DNA of 64,000 nucleotides from JAZKFT01 sp043760535 (GTDB lineage: Bacteria; Bacteroidota; Bacteroidia; Chitinophagales; Chitinophagaceae). A program made the position numbers and the translations under genes. The DNA is taken from NCBI GenBank assembly GCA_043760535.1, contig JAYUOV010000001.1:1-64000 (forward strand), in the 5' to 3' direction. The notes beneath the pieces are model-generated. The model was given only the letters and a program-made list of their open reading frames with translations, searched no databases and was not told where the DNA came from. This document shows positions 37,071-45,818 of this stretch, piece by piece (within the stretch, counting starts at the first letter, position 1; each line of letters starts with the position of its first letter).

Positions 37071-37084
37071 TTTACATTGAAAAT

Positions 37085-37933
37085 TTATAGCCTGTAAAAA
37101 CGGGTGGCAGTATTGCAAAAAATGTTTTGTTGTTCATCTACCGAAAAAGATGAAAAATATTGCTGTACAATTTGCAGCACCTGCTTATAACTGCCTGCCA
37201 CTTGGCATACTGGCCAGTCGCTGCCATACATTATTCTTTTGGTGCCAAATGTATTTACTACGGCATCTATATATGGCGTAAAATCTTCGGGCTTCCAGAT
37301 ATTACAATCAGCTTCGGTTACCATTCCACTTACTTTACAATACACATTATTATGCCGGGCAATTTTGGCCATATCCTCCTGCCATTCGTCTATCAATCCG
37401 GCCTTAATATATGGCTTGGCAATATGGTCAATTACAAAGGGTTGATTGGGGAATTTTTGCACCAATTCTGTTGCAGCTTTTAGGTGTTTGGGAAAAATTA
37501 GAATATCGTAAGTAAAGCCATGTTTTTCTAAAGCAGCAATACCTTTTAAAAAGTTGGACTGCAGCATAAATTCAGGCTCCTCACTTTGCAGTACATGCCT
37601 AAATCCCTTGATGATATTGTATTGTGCATAATGGGCCAATCTTTCATGGATATTCTCAGCTGTTAAATTTACCCAGCCTACAATGCCTTTTATAAATGAA
37701 TTTTCTTTGGCCAGTTGTAATAAAAAATCTGTTTCTGCTTCTGTTTGATCAGCTTCTACAGCTATGCAGCCTGCAATATTATTTTCTAACAAAATAGGCG
37801 CTAAATCTTGTGGTAAAAAGTCTTTACGGATTACCGACATTTCATCATCCATCCAGCTTTGTTTTGCAGTATTGTAATGCCAGAAATGCTGGTGGCTGTC
37901 TATTCGGATATTTTCTGTTAGTGGTGATGGCAT
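37085..37933 (-). CDS. amidohydrolase, probable L-fuconolactonase
   Basis: 282 residues of the amidohydrolase_2 group: IRIDSHQHFWHY near the start (metal His pair), IAVEADQTEAETDFLLQLA, FVIDHIAKPYIKAG, NVYCKVSGMVTEAD and RIMYGSDWPVCQVAGSYKQVL with the metal Asp. This subgroup opens aldonolactones such as L-fucono-1,5-lactone and L-rhamnono-lactone. Placed between the mutarotase and the aldo/keto reductase, with a 14-base gap to the latter, so the two steps are likely co-expressed. Confidence 0.88.
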   Translation of the reverse strand: MPSPLTENIRIDSHQHFWHYNTAKQSWMDDEMSVIRKDFLPQDLAPILLENNIAGCIAVEADQTEAETDFLLQLAKENSFIKGIVGWVNLTAENIHERLAHYAQYNIIKGFRHVLQSEEPEFMLQSNFLKGIAALEKHGFTYDILIFPKHLKAATELVQKFPNQPFVIDHIAKPYIKAGLIDEWQEDMAKIARHNNVYCKVSGMVTEADCNIWKPEDFTPYIDAVVNTFGTKRIMYGSDWPVCQVAGSYKQVLQIVQQYFSSFSVDEQQNIFCNTATRFYRL

Positions 37934-38064
37934 GTTGCTGAAATTTGCTAGATTTTTACTTATCCTACCCAGAAGGGCAGGATTAGGAAATTAGCTGTTT
38001 CCTTTTTTTATTCCCCAAGGTCTCCAGTTCATTCTCTCAAATTCAATTAAACTTATTTCCTAAT

Positions 38065-38082
38065 CCAAGGCTTCAGCCTTGG
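38065..38082. repeat. CCAAGGCT palindrome
   Basis: CCAAGGCT (38065-38072) and AGCCTTGG (38075-38082) form a perfect 8-bp palindrome with a 2-base centre. Variants occur at 12924-12944 (CCCAAAGCCTTCAGCCTTGGG in two parts) and a half-site at 28270-28281. Lies between the mutarotase and the lactonase. Confidence 0.55.
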
Positions 38083-38121
38083 GTCTGTAAAAGGTTGAAG
38101 CAGCAGAAATTAGCTATGGAT

Positions 38122-38457
38122 TTAAAATGTAAAAATTTTATCCATAAAAATCCACTTTTCTCCTTCTTTAGCCCAGGGTAATGCCAGTTGAAATTTCCAC
38201 ATTAATTGTTCCCATTCCTGCACTTTTGGGTTGGTGGCGTCCATAGCTGCTTTGTGTTCAAAACTAAAAGTTTTATCAGTATCCATTATCATAAAAAGCC
38301 GATTGCCGGTGCGGTAAATTTCCATATTGGTAATACCTGAATCGCTGATGCTTTTCTTAATTTCTGGCCAACAATTTTCGGCTTTATGCCAATGTTCGTA
38401 TTCGGCAATCAGGGCCGGGTCGTCTTTTAAATCAAGTGCAAGGCAGTAGCGTTTCAT
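38122..38457 (-). CDS. L-rhamnose/L-fucose mutarotase
   Basis: 111 residues of the RhaM/FucU-like dimeric alpha-beta barrel mutarotase family: RYCLALDLKDDPALIAEYEHWH at the start with the catalytic Tyr/His region, MEIYRTGNRLFMIMDTD in the centre and QEWEQLMWKFQLALPWA near the end. The family interconverts alpha and beta anomers of 6-deoxyhexoses. It lies 21 bases after the fucP stop on the same strand; with fucP upstream the substrate is likely L-fucose. Confidence 0.9.
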   Translation of the reverse strand: MKRYCLALDLKDDPALIAEYEHWHKAENCWPEIKKSISDSGITNMEIYRTGNRLFMIMDTDKTFSFEHKAAMDATNPKVQEWEQLMWKFQLALPWAKEGEKWIFMDKIFTF

Positions 38458-38478
38458 ACTTAGGTATAGGTAGGTGTT

Positions 38479-39768
38479 TTAATGGGGTTCCGTTTCTTTA
38501 TAGCCTTTCAATCCAAAAAATAAAATCACTGCGAAGCAGGCAAGTGGCACAAAATAGCCCAATTGGATATTGCCTGTTATATCTGCAATCTGTCCAAGTA
38601 TGGGTGGCAAAATTGCTCCGCCAACAATCGACATAATAATGAGGCTTGAACCTGCTTTTGTATCGTTACCTAGGCCGTTTATACCAAGAGCAAAAATAGT
38701 GGGAAACATAATAGACATAAAAAATGCAATGCCTATAACTGCGTAAAGCGTTACGATTCCTGATGCAAAAATGGTAACCAAACATAGACCCATGCACATC
38801 ATTGCGTACAGGGCAAGCAGTTTTGGCGGTGCAATGTATTTCATAAGAAAAGTGCCTGCAAACCGGCCAATCATGAAGGCTAACCCTGCCGCACCAGCGT
38901 AATAAGAGGCCTCTTTTTCGGTAATGTTTGCTGCCTTTGTAGCAAACAAAATCAAAAAGCTCATAATGCAAACCTGTGCACCCACATAAAAAAACTGTGC
39001 CACCACTGCCCAGGTTAAATGGCGGTGTTTAAATGCATGGAAAAATCCCTTGCCGGACTCGGCTCCATCATCTTTTTTATCGGGCAATTTTGAAAAGTAG
39101 AAAATGGCAGCCATAAATAAAATGGTAGCTCCTAAAATAATATACGGAAGTTTTACCGTACTTGTTTCAGAAAGCAGGTATGCGGTTTTTGCTTCTCCAG
39201 TCATTTTAGCAAGTTCAGCATCCGTAACAGGGTTTTGCGACAAAATAAATTTACCACCAACAATCGGCGCCACAAATGCTGCAAGGCCGTTAAATGATTG
39301 GGCTAGGTTAAGCCTTTGGGTAGCAGTATCGGGGTTGCCCAAAATAGTGGCATATGGGTTAGCAGCTGTTTCTAAAATGGTAAGGCCACAGGCTACCACA
39401 AATAATGCCCCCAAAAAGAATGCATACTGCATGGTATTGGCGGCGGGTACAAACAAAAAGCACCCAATAGCAAATAGTGCCAGCCCTATGAGTATGCCAG
39501 ATTTATAGCCATATTTTTTCATAATGATACCCGCAGGAATGGCCATTAGAAAATAGGCTATAAACACAGCCGAGTCTACAAGTGAAGCCTGTAATGTACT
39601 TAAGCTAAATGCCCTACGTAAATGTGGAATCAGTATTGGGTCGAGGTTGTGTACAAAGCCCCAGAAAAAAAACAGGCTTGTTACCAGTATAAAAGGAAGC
39701 AGAAAACTTCCTTTTGGTTTTTCTGCCGCAGACACAGATGTTACAGAGGGTGGGACAAGCAAGGCCAT
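38479..39768 (-). CDS. fucP: L-fucose:H+ symporter
   Basis: Major-facilitator sugar symporter of 429 residues with twelve helices. FucP signatures: FFFWGFVHNLDPILIPHLRR in helix 1, then the motif GIIMKKYGYKSGILIGL, a central charged loop SKLPDKKDDGAESGKG, and FPTIFALGINGLGNDTKAGSS. It is the first gene of the minus-strand fucose cluster and should bring L-fucose into the cytoplasm with protons. A long hairpin stands 108 bases upstream. Confidence 0.94.
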   Translation of the reverse strand: MALLVPPSVTSVSAAEKPKGSFLLPFILVTSLFFFWGFVHNLDPILIPHLRRAFSLSTLQASLVDSAVFIAYFLMAIPAGIIMKKYGYKSGILIGLALFAIGCFLFVPAANTMQYAFFLGALFVVACGLTILETAANPYATILGNPDTATQRLNLAQSFNGLAAFVAPIVGGKFILSQNPVTDAELAKMTGEAKTAYLLSETSTVKLPYIILGATILFMAAIFYFSKLPDKKDDGAESGKGFFHAFKHRHLTWAVVAQFFYVGAQVCIMSFLILFATKAANITEKEASYYAGAAGLAFMIGRFAGTFLMKYIAPPKLLALYAMMCMGLCLVTIFASGIVTLYAVIGIAFFMSIMFPTIFALGINGLGNDTKAGSSLIIMSIVGGAILPPILGQIADITGNIQLGYFVPLACFAVILFFGLKGYKETEPH

Positions 39769-39875
39769 CGTTAAAAATGTTTAGGGCTAAAAAGCAATTA
39801 AAAAATTTATGGAGCCTCTAAAATATGGAATAAATTTACAAGTGTATATGTAACGCTTGAACAACGAACGAATTG

Positions 39876-39930
39876 GCACCACAAGAACTCAAAAACCACC
39901 CAAGAGGTGGCTTTTGACTTCTTGTGGTGC
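39876..39930. terminator. long nested hairpin upstream of fucP
   Basis: Arms of about 25 bases: GCACCACAAGAA (39876-39887) pairs with TTCTTGTGGTGC (39919-39930), then TCAAAA with TTTTGA and CCACC with GGTGG around the loop CAAGA, with two mismatched positions. TTTTGC follows on the plus side. The inner part is almost the same as the terminator at 40258-40285. It may terminate transcription from the tRNA/GIY-YIG side (minus strand) before fucP. Confidence 0.7.
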
Positions 39931-40012
39931 TTTTGCTGCTTAGCAAACAAGTCCGGGAATCGAATCTACCTTTTGATAGACTTGTTCTTGATTCCTCCTA
40001 TTTTTATTTCAT

Positions 40013-40246
40013 CTAATAATTTTTAATTATTTCTTTTCCATAAGAGGTTTTGTACCATTTTTCTATTCTTTTTGTTTCAATTCTATTAAAGGTATGCGCT
40101 AAAAAAATTGCATTAAAAGGTCTGTAAGGTCTTGTAATAACCTCGTATCCACTTTCATGCCTAGGTAGCCTATCAGCTATGTCGTGGGTGAGACCATCAT
40201 ATATTCAGTTTGTTTTTTCACTACTCAATGCATAGTTGGCGAATAC
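40013..40246 (-). pseudogene. GIY-YIG nuclease remnant
   Basis: Reading the minus strand from 40246 gives VFANYALSSEKTN, a TGA stop, then IYDGLTHDIADRLPRHESGY, VITRPYRPFNAIFLAHTF and KWYKTSYGKEIIKNY before a TAG at 40013-40015. This matches a UPF0213-type single-domain GIY-YIG protein of about 80 residues: the YxxG-L-T-x-D-I-x-x-R-L pattern, the TRP-F segment and the final KxxxGKEII. A stop lies inside the catalytic GIY-YIG region, and the normal Tyr/Val there are lost, so it is dead. Located directly downstream of tRNA-Glu on the same strand. Confidence 0.7.
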
Positions 40247-40257
40247 AGGTAATAATT

Positions 40258-40285
40258 AAAAAACCACCTCGGAAGGTGGTTTTAA
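40258..40285 (-). terminator. terminator after tRNA-Glu
   Basis: AAAACCACCT (40260-40269) and AGGTGGTTTT (40274-40283) form a 10-bp stem with the loop CGGA. On the minus strand it follows the tRNA 3' end by about 10 bases and is trailed by TTTTTAATT. Confidence 0.85.
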
Positions 40286-40294
40286 TTGTTTTGG

Positions 40295-40366
40295 TAGAGC
40301 GTACGGGAATCGAACCCGTGATTCCTCCGTGAAAGGGAGGTGTCTTAACCCCTTGACCAACGCTCC
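40295..40366 (-). tRNA. tRNA-Glu (anticodon TTC)
   Basis: On the minus strand GGAGCGT pairs with ACGCTCT as acceptor stem; the anticodon stem CCTCC/GGAGG encloses the loop CTTTCAC with anticodon TTC; the T arm is ACGGGTTCGATTCCCGT. CCA is not encoded. The length is 72 bases. A T-arm-like remnant, GATTCGATTCCCGGAC, sits further along the minus strand near 39953-39970, downstream of the GIY-YIG remnant. Confidence 0.95.
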
Positions 40367-40565
40367 GTTTTTCTTTATGGGCTGCAAAAATAGGGTCTCA
40401 ATCCTTTTGGGCAAATTTATTTTTTACAGTTATGGCTTTTTTTATGGCAAAGCCAATACCACAAAGGAATTAAAACAACCGGTTGTTAAACGTTTTGGAC
40501 GTAAAATACCCTAATAACAAGCAGATTAGTTAAAATATCATGTAATTATTCTTACCCAAAGGACT

Positions 40566-40573
40566 TATTTTCG
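40566..40573 (+). promoter_or_regulatory. possible -7 element for gapA
   Basis: TATTTTCG is one base off the Bacteroidota -7 consensus TAnnTTTG and lies 47 bases before the gapA ATG. No clear TTTG is found 19-20 bases upstream. Confidence 0.35.
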
Positions 40574-40620
40574 CCGAACAAACAATGAAACACAAATCCT
40601 CAAATTTTTAATTTTTAGTT

Positions 40621-41631
40621 ATGAGCGTAAAAGTAGCAATCAATGGTTTTGGCCGCATAGGCCGCCTGGTATATCGTCAGATATTTAATATGGAAGGTAT
40701 TGAAGTAGTAGCCATCAACGACCTTACCTCCCCGGCCGTATTGGCGCATTTGCTTAGATACGATAGTGCACAGGGCCGTTTTGAAAAAAATGTAACCGCC
40801 GGCGAAAGCAGTATCAATGTAGAAGGCCACGAAATAAAAATATATGCCCAAAAAGATCCTGCACAGATACCATGGGGTGCCCATGATGTGGATGTGGTAT
40901 TAGAGTGTACCGGTTTTTTTGCCGATAAAGACAAATGCGAAGCCCATATTACCGCAGGTGCCAAACGTGTAGTAATTTCTGCACCGGCCACCGGCGATTT
41001 AAAAACGATTGTTTTTAACGTAAACCATACCATTTTAGATGGCAGCGAAACTGTAATCAGTTGTGCAAGCTGCACCACCAACTGCCTTGCACCAATGGCA
41101 CAGGTACTTGAAAATACCTACGGTATTGTAAACGGCCTGATGACGACCATCCATGCCTATACCAACGATCAGAATACACAGGATGCTCCACACGCCAAAG
41201 GCGACCTTCGCCGTGCAAGGGCTGCTGCACAGAACATTGTGCCCAACAGTACTGGTGCCGCCAAAGCCATTGGTTTGGTGTTGCCTGCATTAAAAGGCAA
41301 GCTTGATGGTAGTGCACAACGTGTACCAACCATCACCGGTTCACTTACTGAACTTACAGTGGTACTTGGTAAAAAAACCACCGTGGCAGAAGTAAATGCA
41401 GCGATGAAAGCCGCATCTAACGAAAGCTACGGTTATACAGAAGATGAAATTGTAAGCACCGACATTATTGGTACTACTTACGGTTCATTGTTTGATGCAA
41501 CTCAAACACGGGTACAAACCGTAGGCGATGTGCAATTAGTACGTACCGTTAGCTGGTACGATAATGAAATGAGCTATGTTAGCCAGTTGGTTCGTACCGT
41601 TAATTATTTTGCCGGATTAATCAGCAAGTAA
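40621..41631 (+). CDS. gapA: glyceraldehyde-3-phosphate dehydrogenase, type I
   Basis: Glycolytic enzyme: glyceraldehyde-3-phosphate + Pi + NAD+ to 1,3-bisphosphoglycerate. 336 residues. NAD-binding INGFGRIGR (8-16), catalytic Cys151 in [12 protein letters not shown], the His region [10 protein letters not shown] and C-terminal [16 protein letters not shown] are all present. A strong terminator follows. pgk lies about 1.1 kb downstream, separated by a minus-strand gene, so the two glycolytic genes are not one operon. Confidence 0.98.
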   Translation: MSVKVAINGFGRIGRLVYRQIFNMEGIEVVAINDLTSPAVLAHLLRYDSAQGRFEKNVTAGESSINVEGHEIKIYAQKDPAQIPWGAHDVDVVLECTGFFADKDKCEAHITAGAKRVVISAPATGDLKTIVFNVNHTILDGSETVISCASCTTNCLAPMAQVLENTYGIVNGLMTTIHAYTNDQNTQDAPHAKGDLRRARAAAQNIVPNSTGAAKAIGLVLPALKGKLDGSAQRVPTITGSLTELTVVLGKKTTVAEVNAAMKAASNESYGYTEDEIVSTDIIGTTYGSLFDATQTRVQTVGDVQLVRTVSWYDNEMSYVSQLVRTVNYFAGLISK

Positions 41632-41648
41632 TTTTACAATATCCCAAT

Positions 41649-41684
41649 AAAAAAAGTGCTGTCTTGTAAACAGCACTTTTTTTT
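41649..41684. terminator. bidirectional terminator between gapA and Hcp-like gene
   Basis: AAAAAAAGTGCTGT (41649-41662) pairs perfectly with ACAGCACTTTTTTT (41670-41683) around a 7-base loop, giving T runs on both strands. It serves gapA (plus) and probably the convergent minus-strand gene ending at 41725. Confidence 0.95.
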
Positions 41685-41724
41685 AGTACAAGACTGAAAC
41701 CAAATAATAGAACATAAAAGGTTA

Positions 41725-42411
41725 CTAATAAGACACTTCTGTATTTGTGCTGATGTTGTAAGCAAAAGATTTGTTATTAACCCAATCCTTGTAGCCGAAA
41801 ATATTTGCAGATAGGACGATTGATTCTACCATTTTTCCATTTTCAATTTTTGTATGTATGTCACCCACTCTCCAGGTGCTAAGTTTTACTGAATATGTAA
41901 GTGTAGTAGTACCCGGTGTAAACACTTTAAACTCAATGAAATTGGGTGATGTAACTACCTGCCCCAAAGCTGATATTTTGGTAAATGCAATGGAGTTAAT
42001 ATCTAAAGATTTGGTAAACTCAAAATAAAAAGCCGGTAAGGCCATGGGTTGTGTAAGAATTGAAGCATTAAACGGCATACACCTGTAAGTGCCTGCTACT
42101 ATACCGCCCGTAGTACCCGAAACGGTATAGGTAATGGAATCGGTAGCCATGGCTGTAAAAACACTCTGCCATTTGCTGCCATCATGATAAGCAGGGGTGT
42201 TTGTTTTTCTATTGTAAATAAGCAATCCGGCACTTGGGTTGGTTACTAAAGTGGTGTCGTTAACCCGTGGTAGCATCAGACCTTTATTGGTACTGGATAC
42301 ATCTAAAGCGGCATTTGCAGACGGTGTGGTGGTGCCAATGCCTACACCTTGTGAGGTAACTAAGTTTACACATAATACCAGCGAAACAACAGCGATAAAA
42401 TTTCTTTTCAT
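41725..42411 (-). CDS. secreted protein with collagen/tail-like N part and Hcp-like C part
   Basis: 228 residues from ATG 42411 with a signal peptide (MKRNFIAVVSLVLCVNLVTS). Residues about 23-45 carry VGIGTTTPSANAALDVSST and GLMLPRV, a segment common in Bacteroidota secreted and tail-fibre-like surface proteins. The last 130 residues (FTKSLDINSIAFTKISALGQ, EFKVFTPGTTTLTYSVKL, KMVESIVLSANIFGY) have a strand pattern like the Hcp/TssD beta-barrel. No other type VI secretion gene is nearby and Hcp normally has no signal peptide, so the fold assignment is tentative. Convergent with gapA. Confidence 0.6.
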   Translation of the reverse strand: MKRNFIAVVSLVLCVNLVTSQGVGIGTTTPSANAALDVSSTNKGLMLPRVNDTTLVTNPSAGLLIYNRKTNTPAYHDGSKWQSVFTAMATDSITYTVSGTTGGIVAGTYRCMPFNASILTQPMALPAFYFEFTKSLDINSIAFTKISALGQVVTSPNFIEFKVFTPGTTTLTYSVKLSTWRVGDIHTKIENGKMVESIVLSANIFGYKDWVNNKSFAYNISTNTEVSY

Positions 42412-42717
42412 GATTTCAGGGTTTATATAGTTTAAAAATAAAAATAGCATATCACACGAAACCGAACAGCCATGAAACGGTGTTTTTTAAGAAATTTTGA
42501 GGAATAAACAGCCAATAGTTAATACAACAGGCAACCGGAAAGAAGCCAACACATTTAAAGCATTTTTGGTTTTGTTCATTTCAGTATTTCACTTTTTCAA
42601 TCTTCTTATATGGCTTTTTACGAAAACTACAAGTTTTCAAAAAAAGCCCATATACACTTACATTGCAGTTGCATAATTTTTTTAAATAGCTAAGTAATAA
42701 TCAACAACATTAACATC
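42412..42717. other. divergent gap between Hcp-like gene and pgk
   Basis: 306 AT-rich bases that must hold both promoters. No clear TAnnTTTG pair could be fixed; TACATTGC at about 42660 is a weak match for pgk. No gene seen. Confidence 0.4.
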
Positions 42718-43917
42718 ATGACTAAATTTTCAGATTTCAACTTTGCCGGCGAAAAAGCCCTTGTTCGTGTAGATTTCAATGTGCCGCTGAACAGCGATTT
42801 TGAAATTACCGACGATACCCGCATGGCCGGTACGATACCTACCATTAAAAAAATACTGGGAGATGGTGGTAGTGTTATACTTATGAGTCATTTTGGCCGC
42901 CCAAAAGATGGTCCTGCCGAAAAATATTCGCTAAAGCATTTGGTAAAACACCTGCATGCATTATTGGGAGGCGAAACCAAAGTGTTTTTTGCCAACGACT
43001 GCATTGGGGAACAGGCTTTTCTTACAGCCAATATGCTGGGCAAGGGCGAAGTGTTGTTGTTGGAAAACCTTCGTTTTTATAAAGAGGAAGAAAAAGGCGA
43101 CGAAGCTTTTGCAGAAAAACTTAGCAAATTGGGAACCGTGTATGTAAACGATGCATTTGGCACCGCCCACCGTGCCCATGCAAGCACAGCCGTGATTGCA
43201 AAATATTTTCCTGCAGATAAAAAAATGTTTGGCCTGCTGATGGAAGCAGAAGTGATGAGTGCCGAAAAAGTAATGCACCAATCGCAAAAGCCATTTACAG
43301 CCATCATCGGCGGGGCAAAAGTTTCAGACAAAATATTAATTATAGAAATGCTGCTGGACCGAGCCACCGACATCATCATTGGCGGCGGTATGGCTTATAC
43401 TTTTATGAAAGCCCGTGGCGGAGAAATCGGCAACAGCCTTTGCGAAGAAGATCGTCTGCAAACAGCTATTGACCTGCTGGCCAAAGCCACCGAAAAAGGT
43501 GTAAGCATCCACCTGCCGGAAGACAGTGTGATTGCTGACAAATTTGCCGCCGATGCCAATACCGAAGTACGCCCAAGCGATGCCATACCAGCCGGCTGGA
43601 TGGGATTGGACATTGGCCCCAAAGCCTGTGGCATTTTTGCAGAAGTTATCCGCCGCAGCAAAACCGTTTTATGGAATGGCCCGATGGGTGTTTTTGAAAT
43701 GGAAAAATTTCAGGCAGGAACCAAGGCCATAGCAGTGGCGGTGGCGGAAGCTACTACCAACGGCGCTTTTAGCCTTGTTGGCGGCGGCGATAGTGTAAGT
43801 GCTGTAAACCAATTCGGCTTTGCCGACAAAGTAAGCTATGTAAGCACCGGCGGCGGCGCCATGCTGGAATATTTTGAAGGGAAAGTGTTGCCGGGGATAG
43901 CGGCGATTGGGGAGTGA
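42718..43917 (+). CDS. pgk: phosphoglycerate kinase
   Basis: Transfers phosphate from 1,3-bisphosphoglycerate to ADP. 399 residues. RVDFNVPLN near residue 17 (substrate-binding Arg and Asp-Phe-Asn), SHFGRPKD at about 58-65, [26 protein letters not shown] and the C-terminal [13 protein letters not shown] nucleotide site followed by [15 protein letters not shown]. Start ATG at 42718 is family-typical. A REP palindrome lies 36 bases after the stop. Confidence 0.98.
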   Translation: MTKFSDFNFAGEKALVRVDFNVPLNSDFEITDDTRMAGTIPTIKKILGDGGSVILMSHFGRPKDGPAEKYSLKHLVKHLHALLGGETKVFFANDCIGEQAFLTANMLGKGEVLLLENLRFYKEEEKGDEAFAEKLSKLGTVYVNDAFGTAHRAHASTAVIAKYFPADKKMFGLLMEAEVMSAEKVMHQSQKPFTAIIGGAKVSDKILIIEMLLDRATDIIIGGGMAYTFMKARGGEIGNSLCEEDRLQTAIDLLAKATEKGVSIHLPEDSVIADKFAADANTEVRPSDAIPAGWMGLDIGPKACGIFAEVIRRSKTVLWNGPMGVFEMEKFQAGTKAIAVAVAEATTNGAFSLVGGGDSVSAVNQFGFADKVSYVSTGGGAMLEYFEGKVLPGIAAIGE

Positions 43918-43952
43918 TTTTTTATGTAGACGACATTCTGAAATTTCAGCAA

Positions 43953-43980
43953 CAGTGGTCGGTGAAGACACCGACTACTG
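43953..43980. repeat. REP palindrome 1
   Basis: CAGTGGTCGGTG (43953-43964) pairs with CACCGACTACTG (43969-43980) around AAGA, with one G-T pair. Same element as those flanking the transposase gene at 45819. Confidence 0.85.
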
Positions 43981-44026
43981 CATTCAACCATTTTTTTAAA
44001 CATAGAAAACTTAAAAAATTAGTACT

Positions 44027-45736
44027 ATGGTTTTTAATAGCAAAACCTTTAAAACTTGTTTGTTCTTCAGTTTCTTTTTAATCGTTTCTTTAGGAGTTTC
44101 GGGTCAATCTGTAAAAACTAAAACTTTTCCTGAGAAAGAGTACAATAACTCAAACATAGATTTTTATCAGGTGTATACTGATGCAAATAGCACTTACTTT
44201 ATTGAACGGGCTACAAAAATGAATAAGTTTAAAATATTGTTAGGTGGTAGCAATAAAACAATTAATAAATTATTTAAGTACGATAATAAACTCAATGAAA
44301 TATTTTCAAAAGAATACACAGAGACAGACTTTGGTGGGGATTACGATTTTTTTCAAGTTGTAACAATTGGTGGCAAAATGATGATTGTGGTTTCTGAAGA
44401 AATTAAAAAGGGAATTAGATTTAAATATGCTTCTGTAGATATGGCAAATGGTACTATTATATTACCTATGAAAGATTTAGCAACATTTGATATTAAAGGT
44501 AAAGAATTAACAACTATTAGATATTACATACAACGTAATGCAACAGATACCAAACTTTGTTTGGTGCAAAGCACAATGTATGATGATAAACAGCAGTTTA
44601 ATGTTACCACTTTTGATGGTTTAAATAGTATACAAATAGGAAACGTTGAAATTCCGAAAAGTTCGTTAATATTAATTAACCCAACAGAAATTATTGTTGG
44701 CGATTCAAGCATATACTTTCATGCTAAACATTATAAAGCCGGAAAACGCAAAAAAGATGATGCAGTTTTTTCTCATATGACTGTTTATCGTTACGCTTTT
44801 TCGGGTGCTTTATCAAAACAATTTAATGTACCAGACTCATTTAATGCACCCTTGCATGAGTTTACTAAAATTAGGGTAAATGAAAAATTGAATAGAATGA
44901 CTGTTTTGTTTGGCATTAATTCTAAAGACCTTTTGGTTAATGCAGATAAACTTGGTATTTGCAGATACAACCTATTAGATGCTGCAATTATACAGGCTAC
45001 TATCATAGATTTTAGTGCCACAAAGCAACCTTTGCCTGCATTACAGGGTACTTCTAAAAAAGGAAATGAAACTGGCGAATTGAGTTATGAAATAGATCCC
45101 AAACCGATTTATTTTGGTTTTTTTGAAGAAGGTGGAAAAACCTTTATTGCTATGCAAGGTTATAGCATTGGAACAGGATATATTGGCTCACCAACTCAAT
45201 CAGGAATTCAATATACACGTACAAAATCTTACTTAGGTAATTTTAATATTTTTTGCTTTGATGAACAATTAAAATCCATATGGTCAACAAGAATTCCTTG
45301 TGATCAAATGGAGGAATTTAAAGGTAGCTACGGTGGCTTTTATGGCAGTAAATACGCTTTAAATCTAGACATCACACAATCAACAGGATTTTCTGGATTT
45401 GCCTCATTGCCTTTATTTGGAGGTACGGCTTTTATGAACGATTCAACCAAGCTACGCTTTGTTCTGAATCAACTTCCGGCAAATGTACTTTCCAAATATT
45501 CGCTTCGAAACCCCAATAAAATGGAAACCGATGACTTTAAATCAAGTAACCTTTATAGTGTATATGTAGATAAAAAAACAGGTGAAGTAAGCAATACACT
45601 AATCCTGAGAAATAGTGAAGAACTATTAAATAGACCATCCAAAGCTTTTTTAATGCCCGGTGGTGGCTTATTAATTCCAGCCATAAATAGTGACTTAAAA
45701 GGGCCTCTTAAAATTACTTTCACAGCAATTAAATAA
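44027..45736 (+). CDS. secreted protein of unknown function
   Basis: 569 residues with a signal peptide (residues 1-28, FFSFFLIVSLGVSGQS). No domain recognised. The mature part has many short strands with alternating polar/hydrophobic pattern (for instance YDFFQVVTIGGKMMIVVSEE, KTFIAMQGYSIGTGYIGSP) suggestive of a beta-propeller or beta-rich fold, which is inference. AT-rich codon use (many AAA, TTA, ATT) compared with the neighbouring pgk. It lies between two REP palindromes, which frame it on both sides. Could be an envelope or export-associated protein. Confidence 0.75.
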   Translation: MVFNSKTFKTCLFFSFFLIVSLGVSGQSVKTKTFPEKEYNNSNIDFYQVYTDANSTYFIERATKMNKFKILLGGSNKTINKLFKYDNKLNEIFSKEYTETDFGGDYDFFQVVTIGGKMMIVVSEEIKKGIRFKYASVDMANGTIILPMKDLATFDIKGKELTTIRYYIQRNATDTKLCLVQSTMYDDKQQFNVTTFDGLNSIQIGNVEIPKSSLILINPTEIIVGDSSIYFHAKHYKAGKRKKDDAVFSHMTVYRYAFSGALSKQFNVPDSFNAPLHEFTKIRVNEKLNRMTVLFGINSKDLLVNADKLGICRYNLLDAAIIQATIIDFSATKQPLPALQGTSKKGNETGELSYEIDPKPIYFGFFEEGGKTFIAMQGYSIGTGYIGSPTQSGIQYTRTKSYLGNFNIFCFDEQLKSIWSTRIPCDQMEEFKGSYGGFYGSKYALNLDITQSTGFSGFASLPLFGGTAFMNDSTKLRFVLNQLPANVLSKYSLRNPNKMETDDFKSSNLYSVYVDKKTGEVSNTLILRNSEELLNRPSKAFLMPGGGLLIPAINSDLKGPLKITFTAIK

Positions 45737-45747
45737 TTTCAGCCACC

Positions 45748-45771
45748 GTGGTCGTTGTCCTCACCGACCAC
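45748..45771. repeat. REP palindrome 2
   Basis: GTGGTCGTTG (45748-45757) faces CACCGACCAC (45762-45771) around TCCT; one mismatch. It stands 48 bases before the transposase start and is in inverted orientation to the copy at 46419. Confidence 0.85.
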
Positions 45772-45818
45772 TGAATTTGAGCCATACTGCGTCACGATTC
45801 ATTGCAATCAAACATGTT

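Noticed and set aside
41725..42411. Calling the Hcp-like protein a type VI secretion component
   Set aside because: It has a signal peptide and no tss genes nearby.
45777..45818. Upstream TTG start for the REP transposase
   Set aside because: The extra residues are not family-like; the ATG at 45819 gives the usual N terminus.
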